Below are positions 7,489 through 15,250 of a DNA stretch of 64,000 nt, piece by piece; within the stretch, counting starts at the first letter, position 1, and every line of letters begins with the position of its first letter. Below the pieces are notes generated by a model. That model was not told the origin of the DNA. It searched no databases and saw only the letters and a program-made list of their open reading frames with translations. The position numbers were made by a program, and so were the translations under genes. This DNA comes from CAJGBR01 sp045637425 (GTDB lineage Bacteria > Bacteroidota > Bacteroidia > Bacteroidales > Rikenellaceae): assembly GCA_045637425.1 (NCBI GenBank), contig JAZTZL010000048.1:10560-74559 (forward strand). The letters are read 5' to 3'.

Positions 7489-8289
7489 ATGAAATTTTCA
7501 CAGTTTCTGCTTGGAACAATCTTCGTGCTCGCAACACTCGCAGCCTCGGCACAACGGATTCCGCAAAGGCCTAATCCGCCGAGACTTGTGAATGATTTTG
7601 CTGCGATATTGTCCGACCCACAGGAACGTGTGCTCGAGCGCAAACTCGCAGCATTCTCGGACTCGACCTCGAACCAGATTGCCGTAGTAACAATCACCGA
7701 CCTTGACGGTACGTCAATAAGCGACTTCGCTGCAAAATTGTTTGATAATTGGGGCATCGGCACAAAGGGTCGAGATAACGGAGTGTTGATTCTGGTCAAG
7801 CCACCAAAGGGGGCATCTCGCGGCGAGGTGTTCATCGCAGTGGGTTACGGACTTGAGTCGGTCATTCCCGATGCCGTAGCAGGCAGAATTGTCGATTATG
7901 AATTGATACCATTATTCCGAAACGGCCACTACTACGCAGGCATCGAGAAGGCGTCGAATACGCTGATGCAACTTGCGGCAGGTGAGTTTTCTGCTAATGA
8001 TTACATCAAAAAGCGTCAGAAGGGGGTAAGTCCGCTGTTCATTATCTTCTTGACTATGTTGATTCTGGTAGTAATCACAAAAATTCGTAGCCGACACAAC
8101 GGCGAGGTCATTACTTCATCTGGCAGCACCTCCGTACCACCGATTTTCATAGGCGGTTTTCCATTTATGCCAATGGGTGGTCGTGGTTATTCGAGCAGAG
8201 GTTTCGGAGGCTTCACCGGTGGCGGTGGAGGTTTTGGAGGATTCGGTGGCGGTTTCACCGGAGGCGGCGGAGCCGGCGGATCGTGGTAA
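7489..8289 (+). CDS. TPM-domain (Psb32/YgcG-like) membrane protein
   Basis: 266 residues. A signal peptide (about 1-22, ending AASAQ) is followed by a TPM domain (about 30-165: VNDFAAILSDPQERVLERKL, IAVVTITDLDG, NWGIGTKGRDNGVLILV, GYGLESVIPDA). After that come one transmembrane segment (PLFIIFLTMLILVVITK) and a Gly/Phe-rich tail ending GGAGGSW. This is the usual layout of YgcG-type proteins, whose function is poorly known. The domain probably faces the periplasm. It follows the ACT-like gene by 2 bp. Confidence 0.88.
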   Translation: MKFSQFLLGTIFVLATLAASAQRIPQRPNPPRLVNDFAAILSDPQERVLERKLAAFSDSTSNQIAVVTITDLDGTSISDFAAKLFDNWGIGTKGRDNGVLILVKPPKGASRGEVFIAVGYGLESVIPDAVAGRIVDYELIPLFRNGHYYAGIEKASNTLMQLAAGEFSANDYIKKRQKGVSPLFIIFLTMLILVVITKIRSRHNGEVITSSGSTSVPPIFIGGFPFMPMGGRGYSSRGFGGFTGGGGGFGGFGGGFTGGGGAGGSW

Positions 8290-8381
8290 ATGTTTTTTCA
8301 AGATAGCGACACTAGGTACATAGAAAGTATGTGTGCAAAAGTTATAAAGAGTTCTTCACACTGCACATTTCAGACAATAAA

Positions 8382-8413
8382 AAGGCGGTTTGTTCAGCTG
8401 AACAAACCGCCTT
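8382..8413 (-). terminator. Intrinsic terminator of the DUF4251 gene
   Basis: A perfect inverted repeat of 16-bp arms (AAGGCGGTTTGTTCAG and its complement) is followed on the minus strand by five T. It lies 20 bp downstream of the DUF4251 gene stop. Nothing else is visible in 8290-8432. Confidence 0.9.
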
Positions 8414-8432
8414 ACGTTTATATGATTATCAA

Positions 8433-8921
8433 CTATTTTTCAGGCAAACCTACAGGTAAAATCTTACCATAGTATGTTACAGTTTCTCGGAAATTACTTC
8501 TGACAGTCAGATTCGCATTACCATTCTCGTCAATAACAAAAGTCATATCAAACTTATCGCTACCATCAGAGCTTCGTGCCGACATCTTAACCACCATATC
8601 AGTAGCCTTGCGACGCTTAACTTTCTTATATTCATAAGTGTATTGACCTTCGAATATTTCGACGTGCTGTTCATTCAGTGAACTACGATACACTTTACCG
8701 ACGAAGGGCAACTTGCATTGTACCCACTTTTTGGTTATTTCCAGTCCATATCCGGCCTCGTTAAGAGTTGCAAATCGAGGATCCGTCTGTGACAATGACG
8801 AATTTATGCGATATGCAATAAAACGAAATCGCTGAGACTCAACTAATTTCCAAGCGTCCTGTGCCATTGCAGCAGAACCGAGCAATGTCATAATTGCCAA
8901 TGTCATCAAAAACTTTTTCAT
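8433..8921 (-). CDS. DUF4251 exported protein
   Basis: 162 residues from the ATG at 8921; a longer frame to 8978 would put 19 residues before an obvious signal peptide (MKKFLMTLAIMTLL...AMAQ), so the shorter start is chosen. The mature part is a small beta-rich domain (FRFIAYRINSSL, YGLEITKKWVQCKLPFVG, YTYEYKKVKRRKA, MTFVIDENGNANLTVRSNF), typical of DUF4251 proteins. These are common, uncharacterised periplasmic proteins of Bacteroidetes. It is monocistronic, with its own terminator. Confidence 0.85.
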   Translation of the reverse strand: MKKFLMTLAIMTLLGSAAMAQDAWKLVESQRFRFIAYRINSSLSQTDPRFATLNEAGYGLEITKKWVQCKLPFVGKVYRSSLNEQHVEIFEGQYTYEYKKVKRRKATDMVVKMSARSSDGSDKFDMTFVIDENGNANLTVRSNFRETVTYYGKILPVGLPEK

Positions 8922-9016
8922 AATATTACCTATTTGTTTTATATTCATAACGCAGTACAAGACCTTTTTATTGTGCAATATTACAAAAAAATCACAAATA
9001 ATCCAAACAAATGAAG

Positions 9017-9024
9017 TACCTTTG
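9017..9024 (+). promoter_or_regulatory. -7 element of the TonB-dependent receptor; possibly leaderless
   Basis: TACCTTTG ends 5 bp before the ATG at 9030. With the usual distance from -7 box to start site, transcription would begin at or within a few bases of the ATG. No good -33 TTTG is present at the expected spacing. Confidence 0.5.
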
Positions 9025-9029
9025 TGAAT

Positions 9030-10955
9030 ATGAAAAGACAGAGATTAATATTATTGCTCGCAGTTGCATTGCTGCAGATTTTAGATATTCAGGCACAAAG
9101 CCTCTCTGAACGTGTAATCATACTCACAGAGGCTGTTATTGATACAACCATTACTAGCAAAACAGCACAACCCACTGGTCAGAAAACACAAACACTCGGC
9201 CGAATGACGCTGCAGAGCGGACGTAGTCGCGATTTGGGAGAAGTGTTGGCTGCGAATTCTTCGATATATATCAAAAGTATGGGACGCGGCTCATTGGCTA
9301 CGGCATCAATCCGAGGCACCTCGTCAAATCACACACAAGTGTTATGGAACGGAATGCCGATAAATTCATCAATGGTAGGCAGTTTCGACTTCTCAACGAT
9401 ACCGACATTTTTTCTCGACCAGATCACTTTGGCATTAGGTGCAGCAGACTCACGCGGAGTCAGTGGCGTACTCGGTGGTACCATTCGACTCGAAAGCGTT
9501 GCGGCCCAAAACGGAGCCGAAACATTAATTGAATATGGCTCAAATAACACCCAAACATATGGCATTTCGGCAGGATACAAACTTGGAACCGTATCAATGT
9601 CAACTCGTGTGTGGTTGCAGAGTTCGGATAATGATTTCAAATTTCTTAATAACGTTCTGAGTAAAGAACCTTTCTACGCCCGCCGTACGGATAGCGATTA
9701 CTCACAGGGCGGCGTGATGCAGCAATTTGCAACACAAGTCGGACAGACCACCCTAAAGGCAGACTTCTGGGCAATGTGGGGCGAGCGTTCACTACCCCAA
9801 CCCATCGTAGTGTCACACACATCTTCCGAATCACAAAATGACCTTTCTATTCGTTCTACGCTGTCTGCAAGCCGACAGTTACAAGGGGGACAACTCGACA
9901 TTCGCACCTCGTGGCTACACGAGAATCTGCGCTATCTGAGAGATATGGGCGGCAACGGAGACCAATACAACAAGAACGTAATAAACACATTCATCATTGA
10001 TGGTAACTACGCAAAACAAGTGAGCAGCAAATTCAAATATGAATTTCAAATTCAAGGGCGAGCAGACATCACCGATGCGCAAAATTTGAACAGAGAAAAG
10101 ATTGATCGCTACACAATCGGCGGCGGTATAAACACCAATTGGCAACCACTGAATCAGTTGAAAGTTGGAGTCTCAGCAAAGATTTCGATGTTTGATGATT
10201 TGGTAATGCCATCGGGCAATGTTGGGATTGAATGGCAAATCGTAAATGAACGACTGACTCTTTCGAGCAACGTCGCCTACAACTACCACGCACCAACGCT
10301 AAATGACCTCTATTGGCAACCGGGAGGAAATCCTGAACTCAACCCCGAACACGGATTGTCACAAGATATTACGCTCAAGTGGCAGATACCGACATCGGTA
10401 GGTCGTTTCATACTGAGTGCCACGAGATTCCGAATGGATATTGAAGATTGGATTGTGTGGACTCCGACCGAGAGCTACTATTGGTCGCCGCGCAATATGA
10501 ACCGTGTACGTTCGGAGGGAGTCGAGTTGTCTGCAGAGTCGCTGTTCCACCTTGGCAATCTCACAAATCGCATAGTTTTCAACTACTGTAACACAGATGC
10601 CTCAAACCGACGCGCCTCATTCAAAGACGATGCATCGGTCGGAATGCAACTGCCATACGTCCCACATAACAAATGGAACATAAACCTCACGTCGCAATAT
10701 AAGACTCTTATTTTCAATTACTATTGTGGCTATACGGGTAAACGGTACACAACAACCGACCAGAGTTATTCGACCAACGACTACAACCTGCACAGCGCGT
10801 CTATTGAGTGGAGTACTCCAATTTGCAACCACAATCTGACACTGCGATTCTCGGTCGATAACCTCTTTGACACATATTGGGAGAGTACGCAATACTATCC
10901 ACAACCGTTGCGGACATTCAATATCAAGGCGATTTTCAAGCTAAACGCCTGGTAG
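9030..10955 (+). CDS. TonB-dependent outer-membrane receptor, BtuB-like
   Basis: 641 residues from the ATG at 9030 (a GTG two codons upstream is also in frame). A signal peptide ends near QAQ (about 22). A plug domain follows (about 50-160: LGEVLAANSSIYIKSMGRGS, SIRGTSSNHTQVLWNGMPIN, and GVLGGTIRLE). The rest is beta-barrel with alternating strands; it includes a NPELNPEHGLSQD motif and ends with NLFDTYWE...RTFNIKAIFKLN. There is no SusC-type N-terminal extension domain, and its length and plug resemble BtuB/heme-class receptors. The substrate is not determinable; B12 is one candidate given the B12 operon 4 kb away, but no riboswitch precedes this gene. Confidence 0.88.
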   Translation: MKRQRLILLLAVALLQILDIQAQSLSERVIILTEAVIDTTITSKTAQPTGQKTQTLGRMTLQSGRSRDLGEVLAANSSIYIKSMGRGSLATASIRGTSSNHTQVLWNGMPINSSMVGSFDFSTIPTFFLDQITLALGAADSRGVSGVLGGTIRLESVAAQNGAETLIEYGSNNTQTYGISAGYKLGTVSMSTRVWLQSSDNDFKFLNNVLSKEPFYARRTDSDYSQGGVMQQFATQVGQTTLKADFWAMWGERSLPQPIVVSHTSSESQNDLSIRSTLSASRQLQGGQLDIRTSWLHENLRYLRDMGGNGDQYNKNVINTFIIDGNYAKQVSSKFKYEFQIQGRADITDAQNLNREKIDRYTIGGGINTNWQPLNQLKVGVSAKISMFDDLVMPSGNVGIEWQIVNERLTLSSNVAYNYHAPTLNDLYWQPGGNPELNPEHGLSQDITLKWQIPTSVGRFILSATRFRMDIEDWIVWTPTESYYWSPRNMNRVRSEGVELSAESLFHLGNLTNRIVFNYCNTDASNRRASFKDDASVGMQLPYVPHNKWNINLTSQYKTLIFNYYCGYTGKRYTTTDQSYSTNDYNLHSASIEWSTPICNHNLTLRFSVDNLFDTYWESTQYYPQPLRTFNIKAIFKLNAW

Positions 10956-10963
10956 CAAACGGG

Positions 10964-11473
10964 CTAATCTTCGGAATTATCTTCGAAAATTTTTGTTACT
11001 GAAATTTTGGTAGCAATAGGCAACAATTCGTCAAGGTCAAAACCTCGGTATAGACCAAATCGTATCAACTTGTCTCTCAAGTCATAACGATTTTTAGCTT
11101 TAACTTGTCGAGCCTTCTTGTCAAGCAGTGTTGCCAACTTTTTCCCCTCATCTTCCGAAACGAACAAATAGTCTAATGACGCAATAATCTGCGGAGATAT
11201 TTGTTTAATTCTCAGTGCATTGACAATTTTCTTACGTCCCCACCCCGAGAATCTGAGTTTATCTCGGACAAACGCCTCGGCATAGCGCGCATTATCCACA
11301 AAACGCTCGGCAATCAACTGAGATAAAACATTTTCCATCTCATCAGAGGTCATCTGCCAACGTATCATCGAACGACGCACATCATACTCCGAACGCTCCA
11401 TTCGTGCGCACTGACGACGCAATACCGACAGAGCCTGCTCGACCGTTTTTCGTTTTACCTTAACCTGTTCCAT
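10964..11473 (-). CDS. recX: Regulatory protein RecX
   Basis: 169 residues, all-helical, with the repeated three-helix pattern of RecX (ALSVLRRQCARMERSEYDVR, LIAERFVDNARYAEAFVRDK, FSGWGRKKIVNALRIKQI). RecX binds RecA filaments and limits recombinase activity. The gene overlaps the end of prmC by 19 bp on the same strand, which implies translational coupling. It converges with the TonB-dependent receptor gene, with only 8 bp between the stops. Confidence 0.9.
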   Translation of the reverse strand: MEQVKVKRKTVEQALSVLRRQCARMERSEYDVRRSMIRWQMTSDEMENVLSQLIAERFVDNARYAEAFVRDKLRFSGWGRKKIVNALRIKQISPQIIASLDYLFVSEDEGKKLATLLDKKARQVKAKNRYDLRDKLIRFGLYRGFDLDELLPIATKISVTKIFEDNSED

Positions 11474-12303
11474 ACGGCACGCACCATTCGTGGTTTGTCA
11501 AATATATCACACTTCAACTCGACATTTTCATACCCGAGTTCTTGTAGCATTCGCACCATTTGTTCTCCAAACTTTTCATTAATTTCAAAGTAGAGTTTTC
11601 CGCCCAAATTAAGACTCTCACACCCAAGTTGTGTAATTCGTTTATAGAATTTTAACGGCTCATTATCAGGCACAAACAGAGCCAGATGTGGTTCATAATT
11701 CAACACATTTGCTTGCATCAAACATTTTTCGCTCTCGGTCACATAGGGCGGATTTGATACAATTATGTCATACTTATTTTCGAGCGCCTCGGTCAATATA
11801 TCTTTGTGTTTGAAGTCAATATTGAGATTATATTTTCGGGCATTTCGAGCTGCTACAGCCAATGCCGATTCGCTAACATCAAGCGCAGCAATGCGCAACT
11901 GTGGCATCAAAACTCCGCAAGAAATCGCAATACAACCACTCCCCGTACCTATGTCAAGCAGTGTCTGCGCTTGTCCACACTCACACTTAATCCACCTCAC
12001 GAGTTCCTCGGTTTCAGGACGCGGAATCAACACATTCTCATTCACCTCAAATTCCAAATCACCTAACCACGCATATCCCATAATATACTGAACAGGAGTT
12101 GATTGCTCGATTAGTGTTACAACCCGTGCCACAGTTTCCGAAGCAATATCTACCTTACGGTCGCCATTTGCAACAGAATATGCAGTTTGAGTCAAATGCT
12201 CAAACAGAATGCGCGCAATCGAACCCGCTTCGTGCTGGTCATATACACTCTGCGCAGCACGTTTCAATTCGTTGAAGAGTTGTGTGTGATTCATCATATT
12301 CAT
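11455..12303 (-). CDS. prmC: Release factor glutamine N5-methyltransferase PrmC
   Basis: About 282 residues from the ATG at 12303; ATGs at 12297 and 12294 are equally possible. The frame extends to 12357 but that would run past the promoter. The SAM-binding motif LLDIGTGSGCIAIS and the catalytic NPPYV (in DIIVSNPPYVTESEK) are present, as is LIPRPETEELV, typical of PrmC. The enzyme methylates the GGQ glutamine of RF1 and RF2. A -7 box (TACCTTTG, forward CAAAGGTA 12315-12322) lies just upstream. It is followed by overlapping recX. Confidence 0.93.
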   Translation of the reverse strand: MNMMNHTQLFNELKRAAQSVYDQHEAGSIARILFEHLTQTAYSVANGDRKVDIASETVARVVTLIEQSTPVQYIMGYAWLGDLEFEVNENVLIPRPETEELVRWIKCECGQAQTLLDIGTGSGCIAISCGVLMPQLRIAALDVSESALAVAARNARKYNLNIDFKHKDILTEALENKYDIIVSNPPYVTESEKCLMQANVLNYEPHLALFVPDNEPLKFYKRITQLGCESLNLGGKLYFEINEKFGEQMVRMLQELGYENVELKCDIFDKPRMVRAVWNRLR

Positions 12304-12314
12304 AAATTTCACTA

Positions 12315-12353
12315 CAAAGGTAACTATTCTATGAAGAAAATTTCGTACTTTTG
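12315..12353. promoter_or_regulatory. Divergent promoter region prmC / ribD
   Basis: A minus-strand -7 element TACCTTTG (forward 12315-12322) serves prmC, and a plus-strand TACTTTTG (12346-12353) serves ribD, 19 bp before its ATG at 12372. The two transcripts diverge from a gap of about 70 bp. Confidence 0.6.
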
Positions 12354-12371
12354 GCAATCAAAATTCAAATA

Positions 12372-13469
12372 ATGACCGACTTGCTTAACAAAGAATATTA
12401 CATCAACCGCTGTTTAGAACTCGCAGCACGAGGCGGTCGCCGAGTGCGTCCCAATCCCCACGTTGGCTGCGTCATTGTTCACAACGGAGAAATCATCGGA
12501 GAGGGCTACCACGAATATTACGGAGGAAATCACGCCGAAGTAAATGCCATTAACTCGGTTCGAGATAAAAATCTGCTCAAAGAATCAACACTTTATGTAA
12601 CGCTCGAACCCTGCAGTCACTGGGGAAAGACTCCGCCGTGTGCCGACTTGATTATTCGCTGTGGAATACCGCACGTCGTAGTTGGTATGATAGACCCATT
12701 TGTTCAAGTCGCAGGGCGTGGAATAGCCAAACTACGCGAGGCCGGAATCAAAGTCGAATGCGGAGTATTAGAAGACAAATGCAAAGAGTTGAACAAAGAT
12801 TTCATTGTATATCACACACTTAAACGACCATATACAATTCTCAAATGGGCTGAGACTGCAGACGGATTCATCGACAATGACCGACCAGCAACGGAACCAG
12901 CTCCGTGGATTACAGGAGAAAAGTGTCGGGAATTGGTGCATAGTTGGCGCGCAGAGTGTGATGCGATTATGGTCGGAACGAATACAATCGAGCGCGACAA
13001 TCCTCGACTCACAGTAAGAAATGTCGAGGGACAAAACCCACTACGCGTAGTAATTGACCGCACACTCAGACTCTCACCAAACGCAAATGTATTTGATTCA
13101 GAGGCAAATACATTGATATTCACGACAAGAGAGAATATGTCTAAATGCGCAGAACTGCACCCAGAGTGTGAAGTCGAGACTATCGATTTCGGAGAAAATA
13201 TGCTCGATGAAATGATGAAAAAACTCTATGATCGCAAAATCACCACGCTATTCGTAGAAGGTGGCACTACGCTGATAAACAATCTCATAGCGCGCAACTT
13301 ATGGGACGAAGCAAGGGTATTTCATTCAAAGCTGCGCGTCTGCGAATTGGCTGGCGGCAGCGGTTCCGAGCAGGGTGTACGCGCTCCGAAGTTGAACCTT
13401 GACGCCATAGAACAACTAAACATCGACGGCACTGCACTTGAGTTTTTCAAAAACGACACAATCAAATAG
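12372..13469 (+). CDS. ribD: Bifunctional riboflavin biosynthesis deaminase/reductase RibD
   Basis: 365 residues from ATG 12372 (an upstream in-frame ATG at 12351 overlaps the promoter). The N-terminal cytidine-deaminase-like domain (about 1-145) has the zinc ligands HAEVNAI and PCSHWGKTPPCADLII. The C-terminal reductase domain (about 150-365) has TLKWAETADGFI, APWITGEKCRELVH, GTNTIERDNPRLT and TLFVEGGTTLINNLI. It carries out the deamination and reduction steps after GTP cyclohydrolase II in riboflavin synthesis. It ends 2 bp before rsmE, so the pair is an operon. The other rib genes are not in the window. Confidence 0.95.
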   Translation: MTDLLNKEYYINRCLELAARGGRRVRPNPHVGCVIVHNGEIIGEGYHEYYGGNHAEVNAINSVRDKNLLKESTLYVTLEPCSHWGKTPPCADLIIRCGIPHVVVGMIDPFVQVAGRGIAKLREAGIKVECGVLEDKCKELNKDFIVYHTLKRPYTILKWAETADGFIDNDRPATEPAPWITGEKCRELVHSWRAECDAIMVGTNTIERDNPRLTVRNVEGQNPLRVVIDRTLRLSPNANVFDSEANTLIFTTRENMSKCAELHPECEVETIDFGENMLDEMMKKLYDRKITTLFVEGGTTLINNLIARNLWDEARVFHSKLRVCELAGGSGSEQGVRAPKLNLDAIEQLNIDGTALEFFKNDTIK

Positions 13470-13471
13470 TT

Positions 13472-14176
13472 ATGCAACTCTTTTACACACCTGATATCTG
13501 CGACCAAATCTACACATTCAGCAAAGAGGAATCTCGCCACTGTACCAAAGTGTTGCGACTCGGAGTTGGAGATATAATCCACCTCACCGATGGACGCGGA
13601 ACGTTGTACACGGCACGGATTATCGACTCGAATCCTCACGCTTGCACCGTACAGGTCGAGGCTACAGAAGAGAATTTCGAGCAACGTAACTTCCGAATCG
13701 AGATTGCATTGGCTCCGACCAAAAACATCGACCGCACTGAATGGTTTCTGGAGAAGGCTACGGAGATAGGGTTCGATAGATTTATCCCGCTTGAAAGCGA
13801 ACACTCCGAACGCCGAACCATAAACACAGAACGATGCACAAGAGTTGTCGTAAGTGCTATGAAACAATCAATCAAGACGGTAATGCCACAGATCGACCCG
13901 CTGACAAAATTCTCGGAATTGGTTGCGCAGCCGTTCGAAGGCGATAAATTCATTGCACATTGCCAAGACTCAGAGGAAAAAATCCTGTTGCGAGATGCCG
14001 TAACGCCTGCTCGTGACACGCTCATTCTAATTGGCCCCGAAGGTGACTTTTCACCAACAGAAATAGAACTTGCTCACAAGTTTGGATTTAAGGACATTTC
14101 GTTGGGCAAAGCTCGACTGCGCACCGAAACAGCAGGTCTTGCAGCCTGTCATACAGTTGCTCTAATAAACCAATAG
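13472..14176 (+). CDS. rsmE: 16S rRNA (uracil1498-N3)-methyltransferase RsmE
   Basis: 234 residues, SPOUT family. An N-terminal PUA-like part (SRHCTKVLRLGVGDIIHLTD) is followed by a knot domain with DRTEWFLEKATEIGFDRFIP, SERRTINTERC, LIGPEGDFSPTEIELA and LGKARLRTETAGLAACHTVA, the SAM-binding signature of RsmE. It methylates U1498 of 16S rRNA. It lies between ribD (2 bp) and the chromate-transporter genes (4 bp), suggesting a four-gene transcript. Confidence 0.95.
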   Translation: MQLFYTPDICDQIYTFSKEESRHCTKVLRLGVGDIIHLTDGRGTLYTARIIDSNPHACTVQVEATEENFEQRNFRIEIALAPTKNIDRTEWFLEKATEIGFDRFIPLESEHSERRTINTERCTRVVVSAMKQSIKTVMPQIDPLTKFSELVAQPFEGDKFIAHCQDSEEKILLRDAVTPARDTLILIGPEGDFSPTEIELAHKFGFKDISLGKARLRTETAGLAACHTVALINQ

Positions 14177-14180
14177 CAAG

Positions 14181-14726
14181 ATGAGTCCACGAACAGCTGT
14201 CGCATTAAACCTCTTTTGGTCGTTTTTCAAAATCGGCACCTTCACATTCGGAGGCGGTTTTGCGATGGTTCGCATCATTCAAAACGAAATAGTCGAAAGG
14301 CAAAAGTGGCTGACAAATGATGAATTCAGCGATCTGCTGGCATTGGCTCAATCGTCACCGGGCCCTATTGCAATCAACACCGCAGTCTTCATCGGCTACA
14401 AAGTCTGTGGCAGATTGGGAGTAGTGGCGACACTCTTGGGTACGGTGATTCCGCCATTTACAATTATTCTGCTCGTAGCACTGTTCTTCACTCAAATACG
14501 AGAAAATCAGGTTGTTGAACGAATATTCAAGGGAATGCGCCCAGCAGTTGTAGCACTGATTGCAGGAGCAATATTCTCAATGAGCAAGGGCTTGTCAAAA
14601 TGGCGTATTATGCTGGCGATCTGTGCATTGGCTGTAATTTGGATTACTGGACTATCGCCCATATATCTCATCATCGCAGGCGCAATAGGCGGATTAGTTT
14701 ACGGATTAAAAAAATCTGAAAAATAA
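14181..14726 (+). CDS. Chromate-transporter family protein, half 1
   Basis: 181 residues with the CHR domain signature FGGGFAMVRIIQNEIVERQ and LAQSSPGPIAINTAVFIGY, plus about six hydrophobic segments. In the short-chain CHR group two half-size proteins together equal one full-length ChrA. The stop overlaps the start of the second half by one base (TAATG at 14724-14728), so translation is coupled. The physiological substrate is uncertain; chromate or sulfate-like anions are family assumptions. Confidence 0.9.
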   Translation: MSPRTAVALNLFWSFFKIGTFTFGGGFAMVRIIQNEIVERQKWLTNDEFSDLLALAQSSPGPIAINTAVFIGYKVCGRLGVVATLLGTVIPPFTIILLVALFFTQIRENQVVERIFKGMRPAVVALIAGAIFSMSKGLSKWRIMLAICALAVIWITGLSPIYLIIAGAIGGLVYGLKKSEK

Positions 14727-15250
14727 TGTTATACGTTGAATTACTATACTCGTTTTTGAAAATCGGGCTGTTCGGATTTGGTGGTGGCTACGCGATGTTA
14801 TCGCTGATTCAGAGCGAAATAGTAGACAAACACGGCTGGATTACCAATGCCGAATTCACCGACATCGTAGCAATATCTCAAATGACACCAGGCCCGATTG
14901 CCATTAACTCGGCTACATACGTCGGCTACACTGCGACGGGTTCGGTTTGGGGCTCAGTTCTGGCTACGGTCGGAGTCTGCCTCCCATCTATGATAATTAT
15001 GATGATTGTCACAAAGTGCTATCTGCGACTGAAGGAGAACCGTTTCATCAAGAGTATTATGTTCGGAATGAGGCCTATGGTCGTAGCACTTGTCGGCTCG
15101 GCTGCGATTATATTAATAAATCCGGCCAATTTTATTGACCGGATTAGTTACATTATATTCTTTATCAGTCTGTTGCTCTGCACGCTCACTCGACTGAATC
15201 CAATTCTAATTATCGTACTTTCGGGCGTAGCAGGCTACCTGATATACTAA
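14726..15250 (+). CDS. Chromate-transporter family protein, half 2
   Basis: 174 residues, paralogous to the preceding gene: FGFGGGYAMLSLIQSEIVDK and ISQMTPGPIAINSATYVGY align with the first half. It has about six membrane segments. The two halves probably form a heterodimer in the inner membrane. Its stop overlaps the end of the convergent lepA gene by 4 bp. Confidence 0.9.
   Translation: MLYVELLYSFLKIGLFGFGGGYAMLSLIQSEIVDKHGWITNAEFTDIVAISQMTPGPIAINSATYVGYTATGSVWGSVLATVGVCLPSMIIMMIVTKCYLRLKENRFIKSIMFGMRPMVVALVGSAAIILINPANFIDRISYIIFFISLLLCTLTRLNPILIIVLSGVAGYLIY

Noticed and set aside
8160..8289. Gly-rich repeat at the end of the TPM protein as a separate repeat element
   Set aside because: Gly-rich tails are normal for this protein family.
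14181..15250. Broken single chromate transporter
   Set aside because: Each half is a full CHR domain with its own start and the pair matches the known two-gene short-chain arrangement.
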